From: Rhodoferax sp. | GTDB taxonomy: Bacteria > Pseudomonadota > Gammaproteobacteria > Burkholderiales > Burkholderiaceae_C | Assembly: GCF_012927445.1 (NCBI RefSeq) | Contig: NZ_JABBPD010000007.1 | Coordinates: 62,001 to 126,000, forward strand | DNA length: 64,000 nucleotides | Reading direction: 5' to 3' | Shown: piece by piece, positions 52,495 to 61,836 of the stretch | Layout: the number at the start of each line of letters is the position of its first letter | Numbering within the stretch: position 1 is the stretch's first letter | Notes under the pieces: model-generated | The model's database searches: none | What the model was told of the DNA's origin: nothing | What the model saw: only the letters and a program-made list of their open reading frames with translations | Made by a program: the position numbers and the translations under genes

Positions 52495-52619
52495 TATCGC
52501 GGTCATCCTCCGTGGCGTGCCGGCCACGGGTCCCTGCACCAGGGTCAGCGCTGCTCGTTGGCGGCTAGCGAACGATTAGCGATGGTTTTAATACAATCGA
52601 ACCTCCTGAAGGGTCCAAA

Positions 52620-53978
52620 TTGAATACTCACACCGATAACCATGCAACGGCCGCAGCGGTCACTCCCTCCGAATGCGATGTGCTCGTCATCGGCGGCGGA
52701 CCTGCGGGCGCCACAGCGGCGACGTTGCTGGCTGAGCGGGGTTACAAAGTCACCCTGCTGGAGAAAGCCCATCACCCCCGCTTTCATATTGGTGAATCGC
52801 TGTTGCCCGCCAATTTGCCTTTGCTGGAAAAGCTCGGCGTTGCCGACGCGGTGCGCGCGATTGGCATGGAGAAATGGGGCGCCCAATTTGTCTCCCCGGT
52901 CCATGAGCACGAACAGACGGTCGATTTCGCCGATGCCTGGGATAAATCCATGCCCATGTCGTACCAGGTGCGGCGTGCTGACTTTGACGAAATCCTGATT
53001 CGCAATGCGGCCGCCAAGAACGCGAACGTGATTGAAGGCTGCCAGGTCAAAGAAGTCGTGTTTTTGCCCGACTCACAAGGGGCCCGGGTGCAGGCCCGGC
53101 ACGACGACGGGCGGGAAGAATGCTGGAACACCCGCTTTGTGCTGGATGCCTCTGGCCGCGATACCTTTCTCGGCAATCGCATGAAAATCAAGCACAGCAA
53201 CAAGAAACACAACAGCACGGCCGTCTATGCGCACTTTTCAGGGGTGAAGCGCAATGAGGGAAAAAATGCAGGCGACATCACCATTTTCTGGTTTGAGCAT
53301 GGCTGGTTCTGGTTTATTCCACTGACCGATGGCTTGACCAGCATCGGTGCCGTGACCTGGCCTTATTACCTGAAAACGCGCGCTCAAAAACCACTGGATG
53401 TGTTCTTTCAAGAAACCATCGCCCTGTGCCCCAAACTGGCGCAACGCCTCGAACAGGCGCACATGGAAACCACAGCGGAGGCGACGGGTAATTTCTCCTA
53501 CGTCTGTGAGCGCACGCATGGCGACAACTATCTGCTGCTGGGCGATGCCTTTGCCTTCATTGATCCAGTGTTTTCCTCCGGCGTGATGCTGGCCATGCAA
53601 AACGCGTTTGATGGTGCCGATACGGTGGACACCTGCCTGCGCCATCCGGCACAGACCGCCGCCGCCTTGAAAAAATTTGACCAACGCATGCGCCACGGAC
53701 CCAAAGTTTTTTCCTGGTTCATCTACCGCGTGACCAATCCCACCATGCGCGAGATGTTCATGAATCCAGGCAATCCGTTTCGCGTCAAAGAGGCCTTGCT
53801 CTCGGTGCTGGCGGGCGATGTCTATGGCACAACGCCCACGGCGCGGTCCATCGTGATGTTCAAGGTTATCTATTACTTGGGTTCGTTATTTAATTTCAAA
53901 CGTACGTTTGAGGCCTGGAAAATGCGTCGGCACAATATCCGGCCCGTTGAGGCCACGCGTGCTGCGGTGAACGGATGA
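52620..53978 (+). CDS. Flavin-dependent halogenase-like oxidoreductase of the aryl polyene cluster
   Basis: A 452-residue FAD protein. The GGGPAGA loop (25-31), the HIGESLLPANLPLLEKLGV region and the tandem-Trp motif WFWFIP (229-234, WxWxIP) are hallmarks of flavin-dependent halogenases, which make HOX next to a catalytic lysine. Lys85 in MEKWGAQF sits where PltA/CmlS-type enzymes carry theirs. DPVFSSGVMLA near 318 is also conserved. Xanthomonadins are brominated aryl polyenes, so a role in pigment halogenation is plausible; some relatives are not halogenases. The start is TTG, with GAAGGG six bases upstream. A possible -10 (TACAAT, 52592-52597) lies before it. Confidence 0.85.
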   Translation: MNTHTDNHATAAAVTPSECDVLVIGGGPAGATAATLLAERGYKVTLLEKAHHPRFHIGESLLPANLPLLEKLGVADAVRAIGMEKWGAQFVSPVHEHEQTVDFADAWDKSMPMSYQVRRADFDEILIRNAAAKNANVIEGCQVKEVVFLPDSQGARVQARHDDGREECWNTRFVLDASGRDTFLGNRMKIKHSNKKHNSTAVYAHFSGVKRNEGKNAGDITIFWFEHGWFWFIPLTDGLTSIGAVTWPYYLKTRAQKPLDVFFQETIALCPKLAQRLEQAHMETTAEATGNFSYVCERTHGDNYLLLGDAFAFIDPVFSSGVMLAMQNAFDGADTVDTCLRHPAQTAAALKKFDQRMRHGPKVFSWFIYRVTNPTMREMFMNPGNPFRVKEALLSVLAGDVYGTTPTARSIVMFKVIYYLGSLFNFKRTFEAWKMRRHNIRPVEATRAAVNG

Positions 53979-55063
53979 CGATGGATTTGGCGGTATTGAG
54001 CAACCAGCACCTGTCGCTGGTGGCGTTGGGGCAACTCAGTGAGGCGCGCGCGCGCCATGTGCTGGGTGCCATTTGCTATGTTGCGGCGCCGCTGACCGAG
54101 TCCGCAGCACCCCGGATCGACGCCCCGTTGATCCGGGTGTTGATGCCCCCTTTGGCAGAAATGAAATCGGCCCCCTCGGGTCAAGCGGACACGATGGCCG
54201 CAGCCGCAGCCGCTGACCCGGTCTGCGACGTCTGGTTCAGTGGTTCGGCTTTGGAACCGGGGCAGCGCGGTGACATTCGGTACCGCCACGATGGCAGCAC
54301 CTTGTTTGGGGTGATCGAACTCGCCGAAAGCGCGCCCGAAGCCGGCTCGACGTCGACGCCGCTGCAGCACACCACGGAACGGGCCTACCGGCAAATTTTT
54401 GAGCTGCTGGAAGCGCTTGAGTACCCTTATTTGTTTCGCCTGTGGAACTACATGGCGGACATCAACGGTCAAAGCCATGGGCTAGAGCGCTATCGCCAGT
54501 TCAATCAGGGGCGCCAAAAGGCCTTTATTGCGTGCCGGCGCGACGTGGTGGGCAATGTGCCGGCCGCTTGTGCGCTGGGTGCCGTCAGCGGTCCGTTGAC
54601 GATCGCTTTTTTGGCCGGGCGCCAGTCGCCGCTGGCGATCGAGAACCCACGCCAGATCAGTGCCTTTGCCTATCCCGACCACTACGGTCCGCGCAGTCCG
54701 ACCTTTGCGCGTGCCAGCCTGGTTCGCCTGGGTTCTGAGGCGGTGTTGTTTGTCTCGGGGACGGCCAGCATTGTGGGTCATCGCACCGTGCATCCCGGCG
54801 ACGTGCAGGCGCAGACCCGCGAAACCCTGACCAATATTGAAACCATTGTTCAGGTCGCCAATCAGCAAGTGGCCAAACCCCTGTTTTCGCTCCGCAATCT
54901 TCTGTACCGTGTTTACGTGCGTCACAGCACCGATCTGGCGGCCATTCGAGACGTCATGCAAGAGCGGATGGGGCCGCAGTTCAATGCGGTTTTCCTGCAA
55001 GCGGATGTCTGCCGGCACGACTTGCTGGTGGAGATGGAAGCCAGCGCATCGCTTCCCGCGTAG
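53975..55063 (+). CDS. Chorismatase (XanB2/FkbO/Hyg5 family), hydroxybenzoate starter synthesis
   Basis: A 362-residue protein of the chorismatase family. It carries FRLWNYMADINGQSHGLERYRQFNQGR, FAYPDHYGPRSPTFARASL and FVSGTASIVGHRTVHPGDVQAQTRETLTNIE, the diagnostic blocks. XanB2 of Xanthomonas converts chorismate to 3-hydroxybenzoate and 4-hydroxybenzoate, the former starting xanthomonadin synthesis; FkbO and Hyg5 make related products. This would supply the aryl head group here and no ammonia lyase is seen. Its ATG overlaps the halogenase stop (ATGA). The regiochemistry cannot be settled by eye. Confidence 0.92.
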   Translation: MTMDLAVLSNQHLSLVALGQLSEARARHVLGAICYVAAPLTESAAPRIDAPLIRVLMPPLAEMKSAPSGQADTMAAAAAADPVCDVWFSGSALEPGQRGDIRYRHDGSTLFGVIELAESAPEAGSTSTPLQHTTERAYRQIFELLEALEYPYLFRLWNYMADINGQSHGLERYRQFNQGRQKAFIACRRDVVGNVPAACALGAVSGPLTIAFLAGRQSPLAIENPRQISAFAYPDHYGPRSPTFARASLVRLGSEAVLFVSGTASIVGHRTVHPGDVQAQTRETLTNIETIVQVANQQVAKPLFSLRNLLYRVYVRHSTDLAAIRDVMQERMGPQFNAVFLQADVCRHDLLVEMEASASLPA

Positions 55064-55073
55064 TCGAGCCCTT

Positions 55074-55874
55074 ATGCGCAAAATTATTGGGCTCTACGAC
55101 TATCTGGTGCTGTACCTGGGCCTGCTTTGGCTGGGCTTGCTCTGTCTGGGGTGGACCTTGGTGGCGGTGGTGCTCTACCCGCTGTTGCCGCTGCACCGGG
55201 GCCGTGCCCTCGGCCGCTGGGTCATCATGGTCCTGTTTCGTTGCTATCTGGCCAGTTTGAGTGCCTCGCGGCGCTGCCATTTTGACCTGACCGCACTCGA
55301 TGCCCTGCGCCATGAAGGTCCGCTCATTATTGCGCCCAACCATCCGAGTTTGCTGGATGCCGTGATGGTGATTTCCCGGTTGCCCAATGTCGCCTGCGTG
55401 ATGAAATCGAACTTGATGGACAACGTTTTTCTGGGGGCCGGTTCACGCTTGGCACGTTACATCGGCAGCGAGCCGGTGCGCAACATGATCCATTTGTCGG
55501 TTAATGATTTCCAGAATGGCAGCCACTTGTTGTTATTTCCCGAAGGCACCCGGACAACGCGCGACCCCGTGAATCCGCTGCGCGGCAGCATCGGCTTAAT
55601 TGCCCACCAGGCGCAAGTGCCGGTGCAAACCGTTTTGATCGAAACCGATACCAAGTACCTGAGCAAAGGCTGGCCCTTGTTCCGCAAGCCGGTCTTGCCC
55701 ATCACCTACCGGGTGCGCTTGGGACGCCGCTTCGATCCGCCGACCCATACCCATCGCTTCATGGCTGAATTGCAGGACTACTTTGCAAGCGAATTGATCC
55801 AAGGTTCCGCTTTTCATCCCCCCGGCGCACTGTCCGGCAAAGAGGTCGGCGCGCCGACCTCACCTCCCAACTGA
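55074..55874 (+). CDS. PlsC-type 1-acylglycerol-3-phosphate acyltransferase of the pigment cluster
   Basis: A 266-residue membrane-bound acyltransferase. One or two N-terminal spans (about 10-42) precede the HX4D active site NHPSLLD and the acceptor motif LFPEGTR. In aryl polyene clusters such enzymes are thought to attach the polyene acyl chain to a lipid or glycerol anchor. The frame is open far upstream inside the chorismatase gene; the ATG 10 bases after that stop is the sensible start. Confidence 0.92.
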   Translation: MRKIIGLYDYLVLYLGLLWLGLLCLGWTLVAVVLYPLLPLHRGRALGRWVIMVLFRCYLASLSASRRCHFDLTALDALRHEGPLIIAPNHPSLLDAVMVISRLPNVACVMKSNLMDNVFLGAGSRLARYIGSEPVRNMIHLSVNDFQNGSHLLLFPEGTRTTRDPVNPLRGSIGLIAHQAQVPVQTVLIETDTKYLSKGWPLFRKPVLPITYRVRLGRRFDPPTHTHRFMAELQDYFASELIQGSAFHPPGALSGKEVGAPTSPPN

Positions 55875-55880
55875 ATCTCT

Positions 55881-56648
55881 ATGACCGCATCCACAACTCA
55901 TGTTGTCATCATCCCCAGCTACAACCCTGGCGCGAAAGTCTTTGAAACCGTGCGCGATGCGCGCCAATACTGGAATCCGGTGTGGGTCGTTATCGATGGC
56001 AGTACCGACGGCACTGCGGCCGGCCTGCATGACATGGCCGCCCAAGACAGTGCGCTGCGCGTCATAGAACTCCCGCACAACCAGGGCAAGGGGGCGGCCG
56101 TGTTGCACGGGCTCCAACTGGCCGCGCAAGCAGGCTTCACCCACGCCCTGACGATGGACTCGGATGGCCAGCACCCGGCCGATTGCATCCCCGCGTTCAT
56201 GGCGGCCTCCGCGCAGCAACCACAAGCCATGATTTTGGGCGTGCCGGTGTTCGACGCCAGTGCTCCGACTTTGCGTGTCAAAGGTCGGCAGGTGTCCAAC
56301 TGGTGGGCCAATCTGGAGACCTTGTGGGCCGGTATCGGCGATTCGCTGTTCGGCTTTCGGGTCTATCCGATTGCGCCGCTGTGCCAAGTGATGCGGCGGC
56401 AACCCTGGATGCGCCACTTCGATTTTGACCCGGAGGCGGCGGTGCGACTGTGCTGGAGCGGCGTGAAGCCGGTCAATTTACTCGCCCGTGTGCGCTACCT
56501 GCGCGCTGATGAAGGCGGCGTCTCGCACTTCCGCTATTTGCGCGATAACGTCTTGCTGACCTGGATGCACACGCGGCTTTTTGTCGGATTTGTGCTGCGC
56601 TTACCCGCGCTGCTCATGCGCCGTGCGGTCGGTTTTTTCCGAGCGTGA
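55881..56648 (+). CDS. Family 2 glycosyltransferase of the pigment cluster
   Basis: A 255-residue GT-A glycosyltransferase: VVIIPSYNPG at the start, VVIDGSTDGT, and the DxD-like MDSDGQHP. A C-terminal hydrophobic helix (about 228-246) may anchor it to the membrane. It is the last gene of the plus-strand arm, 6 bases after plsC, and probably adds a sugar to the polyene lipid. Its last 48 bases overlap the convergent antiporter gene. Confidence 0.92.
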   Translation: MTASTTHVVIIPSYNPGAKVFETVRDARQYWNPVWVVIDGSTDGTAAGLHDMAAQDSALRVIELPHNQGKGAAVLHGLQLAAQAGFTHALTMDSDGQHPADCIPAFMAASAQQPQAMILGVPVFDASAPTLRVKGRQVSNWWANLETLWAGIGDSLFGFRVYPIAPLCQVMRRQPWMRHFDFDPEAAVRLCWSGVKPVNLLARVRYLRADEGGVSHFRYLRDNVLLTWMHTRLFVGFVLRLPALLMRRAVGFFRA

Positions 56649-57923
56649 CGGCACCGGGATGCCGATGCGCGGCAGCCAGACCCGCAGCAGCGGCGAGGTC
56701 ACCACGGTACTGAAAATGGCCATGATGACCAGGATGGTGAACATCTGCTGCGAGATCACGCCGAGGTCGTAGCCGACGTTGATGACGATCAACTCCATCA
56801 GGGCGCGCGTATTCATCATCACGCCCATGACTTTGCCCTCCTCGTGATTCATGCCGGCCGCCCGGGCGGCCAGGTAAGCACCGCCAAATTTGCCCAGGGT
56901 GGCGAGGAAGACTATGAGCGCACACCAGCCCCAGGCCGCCAGGGTATCCAGGCTGCCGATATTGGTGCGCAGCCCGGTGTAGGTGAAGAAGATGGGCAGA
57001 AAAAACACCATAACAAACGGGCTGATGCGGGTGGTCCAGGCGCGGACAAAGGCATGCTCATCGTGCAACAGTACGCCCATCATGAAGCCGCCGAAAATGG
57101 CAAAAATGCCCAACTGGTAGGTGGTCATCGCGGACAGGAAAATGCCTGCCAGCACAATGCCCAGCAGGTTGTGCGACAACACGCCCGAGTGCGCATTGCA
57201 GCGGTGCAGGATGCGCTTCATCAACGGGCGAATCACCCACCAGCTGGCCAGAAAGAAGCCCAGCACCAGCGCCACTTTGAGGGCAAAGCTGGGTGCATCA
57301 AAGTTGGACAGGGACAGCGTGGTGATCAATGCCAGCAGCAGCCAGCCGATGACGTCGTTAATGGCCGCCGCACTGATGGCGATGACGCCAATCGGAGTGC
57401 GCGTCATGTTGAATTCCATCATGATGCGCCCGAGAATCGGCAAGGCGGTGATCGAAAACGCAGTGGCCACAAACAGCGCCGTACCCAGCGGGTGCGCGCC
57501 CGGTGACAACGAGGCGGCACTGGCTTGGCCGACGATAAACCCCAGGGCAAAGGGCGCCACCATGCTGAAGCTGGCGATCCACATCACGGCCCGGCGGTTA
57601 CGCCGTGCGCTCAAGTGAGAAAAGTCGAACTCCAGACCAATCTGAAACATCAGCAGCACCAGCCCGATTTGCGACAGCATCTGCATCGGTTCCGGCGCGC
57701 CGGAGTGAAACACGTACTGAAAGACATCGGGGGCGAGCAGGCCAAAGAGCGAGGGCCCCAGCAGGATGCCGATCACGATTTCACCCACCACCATGGACTG
57801 CCCGATGCGCAAGGCAACACCGCCGCCAATGCGGGCGGCCAGCACGATCACCGTGAGTTGCAGCAGTGTGAAAAACAGCAGGGCTTCGGTCTTGTGGGTG
57901 GACAGCGTGGAGGCAATGGTCAT
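56601..57923 (-). CDS. CPA2-type cation/proton antiporter
   Basis: A 440-residue membrane protein with about 12 spans, of the KefB/NapA sodium- or potassium-proton antiporter family. Core features are VVGEIVIGILLGPS, LFVATAFSITALPIL and the ion-site SAAAINDVIGW. There is no C-terminal RCK domain, unlike Kef systems. It is 18 bases after the FabG gene on the same strand, so it is probably co-transcribed with the minus-strand pigment genes. A role in pigment biology is an inference from location; it could be a hitch-hiker. Confidence 0.92.
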   Translation of the reverse strand: MTIASTLSTHKTEALLFFTLLQLTVIVLAARIGGGVALRIGQSMVVGEIVIGILLGPSLFGLLAPDVFQYVFHSGAPEPMQMLSQIGLVLLMFQIGLEFDFSHLSARRNRRAVMWIASFSMVAPFALGFIVGQASAASLSPGAHPLGTALFVATAFSITALPILGRIMMEFNMTRTPIGVIAISAAAINDVIGWLLLALITTLSLSNFDAPSFALKVALVLGFFLASWWVIRPLMKRILHRCNAHSGVLSHNLLGIVLAGIFLSAMTTYQLGIFAIFGGFMMGVLLHDEHAFVRAWTTRISPFVMVFFLPIFFTYTGLRTNIGSLDTLAAWGWCALIVFLATLGKFGGAYLAARAAGMNHEEGKVMGVMMNTRALMELIVINVGYDLGVISQQMFTILVIMAIFSTVVTSPLLRVWLPRIGIPVPSRSEKTDRTAHEQRG

Positions 57924-57941
57924 AAATTTGAGGGTGACCGG

Positions 57942-58661
57942 TTAAATCATGCCGCCATTGATGGAGATGATCTGACCGGTGATGTAAGCCGCCTGCTCCG
58001 AGGCGAGAAAGCCAATCAGGTCTGCGACTTCCGAGGGTTGACCCACCCGCTTCATCGGTACCAGGCGGGCGATGTCGTCGGCCTTGAACGCCGAAGCGCT
58101 CATGGCGGTGTCGATAATGCCGGGGGCGACGGCGTTCACGGTAATGCCGCGACTGGCCACTTCTTGCGCCAGTGATTTGGTGGCCGAATTGATGGCGCCT
58201 TTGGCCGCCGAATAATTCACCTGGCCGCGATTGCCGGTAAGCGCCGCGATCGACGAGACATTGACAATGCGGCCCCAGCGACTGCGGATCATGGGCATCA
58301 TCAAGGTGTGGGTGACGTTGAAAAAGCCATTCACTGACACATCAATCACCCGGTGCCATTGCTCGGCCCGCATGCCGGGAAAAATGGCGTCGTCGTGGAT
58401 GCCGGCGTTATTCACCAATATCTGGATCGGCTTGTGTTCGATGATCGGCGTCAGCGCATCGGTCACGGCACTGCTGTCCGTCACGTCGAACACCAGGGCT
58501 TCGGCACTGCCGCCCCCGGCGCAGATGCGGTCCACCAGCCGCTGTGCCGCCTCCAAACCATGATGGGCATGCACATAAACATGGCAGCCGTCGGCCGCGA
58601 GTCGCTGACAGATCGCGGCACCCATGCCGCCACTGCCGCCTGTAACTAATGCAGTTTTCAT
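57942..58661 (-). CDS. 3-Oxoacyl-ACP reductase (FabG-like) of the aryl polyene cluster
   Basis: A 239-residue short-chain dehydrogenase: TGGSGGMGAAIC, NNAGIHDD, the catalytic Ser and YSAAKGA (Tyr-x3-Lys), and PGIIDTAMS. It reduces the beta-keto group on each polyene extension. Coupled to the dehydratase by TAATG. Equivalent to ApeQ in E. coli-type clusters by role; orthology is not proven. Confidence 0.92.
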   Translation of the reverse strand: MKTALVTGGSGGMGAAICQRLAADGCHVYVHAHHGLEAAQRLVDRICAGGGSAEALVFDVTDSSAVTDALTPIIEHKPIQILVNNAGIHDDAIFPGMRAEQWHRVIDVSVNGFFNVTHTLMMPMIRSRWGRIVNVSSIAALTGNRGQVNYSAAKGAINSATKSLAQEVASRGITVNAVAPGIIDTAMSASAFKADDIARLVPMKRVGQPSEVADLIGFLASEQAAYITGQIISINGGMI

Positions 58662-59128
58662 TAAGATTCTCCGGGAGTGAGTGCCGCCGCATTGAGTACC
58701 ACGGCGGCGCGTCCTGCCAGCAGCAGTTGACCCGCTGCGCTAACGTTGAATTCGTACAGGATGTTGTTGGGGCTGGCGGTCAGACAGCTGGCCTCAATCC
58801 ATAGATCGGCGGCAATGTCGTCCAGGCGCGCAACGTGCAGCGTCGTGCTGCGCACACTGACCAGGTAGCCGGCGCGGGGGGTGTCGAGGCTGGGCCCGGC
58901 CAGTAACGCGCCATGCAGGGCCATGGCCTGTGCCGCATATTCAATGCCGCAGACCGCACCTAGCCGGCCATGGGCGCGTAACGGATTGGTGCTGTCGCGG
59001 TGGCTGATGGCATCACACTGGACCTTGAGCTGATCCCAGGCCAGTACGCTGTTCAGCAGGCACATGCTGCCCTGGTGGGGCACATGGGCGGCAATCCAGG
59101 CGTGGTCGCGTGGGGCGAAGTTCAACAC
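58661..59128 (-). CDS. 3-Hydroxyacyl-ACP dehydratase (hot-dog, ApeP-like)
   Basis: A 155-residue hot-dog protein. VPHQGSMCLLNSV contains the HxGxMCLL signature of aryl polyene dehydratases, followed by GAVCGIEYAAQAMALHGALLAG in the central helix. It removes water to give the conjugated double bond. Overlaps the preceding ketosynthase-like gene by 7 bases. Confidence 0.9.
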   Translation of the reverse strand: MLNFAPRDHAWIAAHVPHQGSMCLLNSVLAWDQLKVQCDAISHRDSTNPLRAHGRLGAVCGIEYAAQAMALHGALLAGPSLDTPRAGYLVSVRSTTLHVARLDDIAADLWIEASCLTASPNNILYEFNVSAAGQLLLAGRAAVVLNAAALTPGES

Positions 59129-59916
59129 GGGGTCACGGTCACGGCAAGACGACTGCTGTCAAGGTAATCCAGCACGAGGTGTTCTTCTGTGCGCAAGGCC
59201 AGGGCGCGCAACAAGGGCAGGCCGCGGGCGGCCGGGATGCCTGAACGCAATTGCTCAAGTGCCGGATTTTGCAGGGTGTGCGCTGCGGCGTCGGTCAGGG
59301 CCACACGAATGTGCGCCAGACTGTGTTGACTGGGCTGCGGTGCCAATACCAGCGCGATACCAATGGCATCGCTGATCGGGCGGACGCTGTGCAAGGGCTC
59401 CGGGTAGGGGGTGTCATAGGCCAGCAGGACGGTCCGGGTGTTGTCTATAACGACCAGGGACAAGGCTTCAAGCAGCCCCGCGCAAAAACTCGCATCGAAC
59501 GCACTTAAGACGGACGCACTGGTCATCGCCCCCGTAGCGATACCCCAATAACCGGCGGCGGCATTGTGGGTTGAGTTATGAAATCGGGTGGGGGAAATGG
59601 AGCGGTCATCCGAGGCCAGCACTTCACAGATGGCATGGCAGTTTTCGCCATCGCCACTGGAGGCGGAAAAAACGCTCGTGAGTTGGGTAGCATCCTGCTC
59701 TGCCATGGCGATCGCTTCCAGGCCAATCGCCAGAGTGAGCCGGACAATGGCACCACTGCGGCGGCGCTCTGCGGCGGGCAATAAGGTGGGTACCGGCAAC
59801 ACAGTTTTGCTGGCTTGATAGGGCTGCTGGCCCAAGAAAATGGCGCGGGCACTCGGCCAGTTATTCAAGCCAGGCCCCAGCAGACCAATACCTTCAATGT
59901 AGGCGGAGAGTGTCAT
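59122..59916 (-). CDS. Ketosynthase-like chain-length factor (no active-site Cys)
   Basis: A 264-residue ketosynthase relative. The usual nucleophile cysteine region is replaced by TSASVLSAFDASF, and a shortened domain keeps FSASSGDGEN and FHNSTHNAAAGYWGI. This matches the beta-ketoacyl synthase chain-length factor proteins of aryl polyene clusters, which pair with an active KS. It starts 3 bases after the active KS gene. Confidence 0.88.
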   Translation of the reverse strand: MTLSAYIEGIGLLGPGLNNWPSARAIFLGQQPYQASKTVLPVPTLLPAAERRRSGAIVRLTLAIGLEAIAMAEQDATQLTSVFSASSGDGENCHAICEVLASDDRSISPTRFHNSTHNAAAGYWGIATGAMTSASVLSAFDASFCAGLLEALSLVVIDNTRTVLLAYDTPYPEPLHSVRPISDAIGIALVLAPQPSQHSLAHIRVALTDAAAHTLQNPALEQLRSGIPAARGLPLLRALALRTEEHLVLDYLDSSRLAVTVTPC

Positions 59917-59919
59917 GAA

Positions 59920-61116
59920 TTATTTGGCTCTTCCAAAAACCAGGCTGCAATTGGTACCACCAAACCCAAAGGAGTTGCTCAGTACATGTGAGAGGGGTTG
60001 TTCGCGGTTGGTCATCAGGTAATTGAGGTTCAGCTTGGGATCAAGATGCTCGGTATTCAAGCCCGCTGGCAGCAAGTTGTTTTGCAGTGCCAGCGCACAA
60101 ATGACGGCCTCAAGGCCACCCGCTGCCCCGAGTGTGTGGCCGGTGGCGCCTTTGGTTGAACTGCACGGGGTCTGCGAGCCGAACAGGGCCAGCACGGCTT
60201 TGCCTTCGGCGTCGTCATTGCTTTGGGTTGCTGTGCCGTGAAGGTTGATGTAGTCGATATCAGCGGGGCGCAAGCCCGCCATCTTGAGCGCATCCTGCAT
60301 TGCCATGCGTGCGCCCAGACCTTCCGGATGCGGCGAGGAGATGTGATAGGCGTCGCTGGATTCGCCGACACCGAGTAACAGCACAGCATCCGCATCAAGA
60401 GGCTCGGGCAGGCGTTCCAATAAGGCAAAGGCGGCGGCCTCCCCAATCGAAATACCGTTGCGGTTGGCATCAAATGGGCGGCAGGCCTGCCCGGAAAGCA
60501 AGCCCAAGGAGTTAAACCCATACAAGGTGGTCAGACACAGGGAGTCGACGCCACCGACGACCGCCGCGTCAATAAAACCAGCGGCCAGCATCCGGCGCGC
60601 CGAGCTGAACACTTTGGCGCTGGACGAGCAGGCCGAGGACACCACGACCGCCGGTCCCGTCAGATCAAAGTAGTGGCTTGTGAAGTCGGCGACGGAAAAA
60701 GTGCTGTGCGTGCCGCGGTAATTGAAATCCGGTGGCAAGGCGCCAGTGACGGGGTCACGCCGGCGATAGGCTAACTCGGTCTGCAAAATGCCCGCCGTGC
60801 TGGTGCCAATAAAGACGCCGACACGCGAGGCGCCGTAGCGCTCGACCGCCGCCTTGACGGCAGTGGCAAAGCCATCTTGCTCCAAGGCCAGTTGTGCGAG
60901 CCGATTGTTACGGCAGTCGAAGGCGGCCAGTGGCGGGCGGAGCCTGACAGCATCAACACCTGGCACTTCGCCGGTGTACGTCTTCAAATCGACCGTGTCG
61001 AAGGTGCAGGGCAGCAGGCCACTGCGGCGCTGGCGCAAGGCATCCAGTGTTTCCAGCAGGCCCCGACCGATGGCACTGGTCGCCGTAAAGCTAGAGAGGT
61101 GAAGCGATTTCAGCAT
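59920..61116 (-). CDS. Beta-ketoacyl-ACP synthase of the aryl polyene cluster
   Basis: A 398-residue condensing enzyme with a complete active site: Cys in VVSSACSSSAKVF (near residue 162), His in HGTATQSND (near 300) and His in KGATGHTLGAAGG (near 335), ending NSFGFGGTN. It elongates the aryl starter with malonyl units. Its chain-length partner follows directly. Confidence 0.94.
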   Translation of the reverse strand: MLKSLHLSSFTATSAIGRGLLETLDALRQRRSGLLPCTFDTVDLKTYTGEVPGVDAVRLRPPLAAFDCRNNRLAQLALEQDGFATAVKAAVERYGASRVGVFIGTSTAGILQTELAYRRRDPVTGALPPDFNYRGTHSTFSVADFTSHYFDLTGPAVVVSSACSSSAKVFSSARRMLAAGFIDAAVVGGVDSLCLTTLYGFNSLGLLSGQACRPFDANRNGISIGEAAAFALLERLPEPLDADAVLLLGVGESSDAYHISSPHPEGLGARMAMQDALKMAGLRPADIDYINLHGTATQSNDDAEGKAVLALFGSQTPCSSTKGATGHTLGAAGGLEAVICALALQNNLLPAGLNTEHLDPKLNLNYLMTNREQPLSHVLSNSFGFGGTNCSLVFGRAK

Positions 61117-61131
61117 GAAATTAAACCAAAA

Positions 61132-61833
61132 TCAAAGAGGAATTTGAACACAACGCCGCTGCCGTAATGACAGTTGCGCCACCAGTATGCCCAATAACAA
61201 GCCCGCCACGACATCCACCACAACATGCTGCCGGATGGCAATGGTCGAATAAATAATGCCGGTGCACCATGCCCAATTGACGTAGCGTAGCCAGTTGGGC
61301 ACCCCAAACCGACTCAAAATAAAATTCAGCCAGATGGCTGAAAAAGTCGCGGTGGCCACATGCAGTGACGGGCAGGCATTGCCGGCTGCATCCATGTTTT
61401 TGAGATAGTCCATGCCGGGGTACAGGGCCCAATCAACTTGAGATGCCGGCACTGAAGTTGGCCAGAAATAAAAAATCAGCAGACCAATCAGGCAATTGAT
61501 CGCCATCGCGGCGGCATAGTCAAACAGTTCGCGCCGAGTGCCCAGTATGGCGGGCGGCAATGAAACATAGACCCAGAGCGAAACATACAGCGGCATGGCC
61601 GACGGTTGGAAACTGATTAAATGGTCCAGCACGGTGAGCGGCATCACGGTGATTGGAAACGAGGGGCTTTTCAGCAGGTAGAGGTAAGCGCCAAAAAACA
61701 GGGCAATGAACAAGGGCGTGACCATTGCCTTGAGCCACAGATGCCGGGGCAAGGCAATGGCGACCTGGCGATACCACGCCAGCGGGGCAAGGGAATTATT
61801 CATGGGCTCGTCATTAGAAGGTGTGAGATGCAT
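61132..61833 (-). CDS. PAP2-family membrane phosphatase
   Basis: A 233-residue integral membrane protein with about five spans and the PAP2 motifs CPSLHVA (PSxH) and AIRQHVVVDVVAG (RxxxxxxD/H-type). It would dephosphorylate a lipid phosphate, possibly phosphatidate or an isoprenoid carrier, at or near the membrane face. In this cluster it may prepare the lipid acceptor. Starts at the ATG 3 bases after the deacetylase stop. Confidence 0.88.
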   Translation of the reverse strand: MHLTPSNDEPMNNSLAPLAWYRQVAIALPRHLWLKAMVTPLFIALFFGAYLYLLKSPSFPITVMPLTVLDHLISFQPSAMPLYVSLWVYVSLPPAILGTRRELFDYAAAMAINCLIGLLIFYFWPTSVPASQVDWALYPGMDYLKNMDAAGNACPSLHVATATFSAIWLNFILSRFGVPNWLRYVNWAWCTGIIYSTIAIRQHVVVDVVAGLLLGILVAQLSLRQRRCVQIPL

Positions 61834-61836
61834 CAA

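Noticed and set aside
52620..53978. Calling the protein a tryptophan halogenase and linking it to the trp operon
   Set aside because: The motif layout is nearer PltA/CmlS-type enzymes, and its operon partners are pigment genes; the trp operon is 30 kb away.
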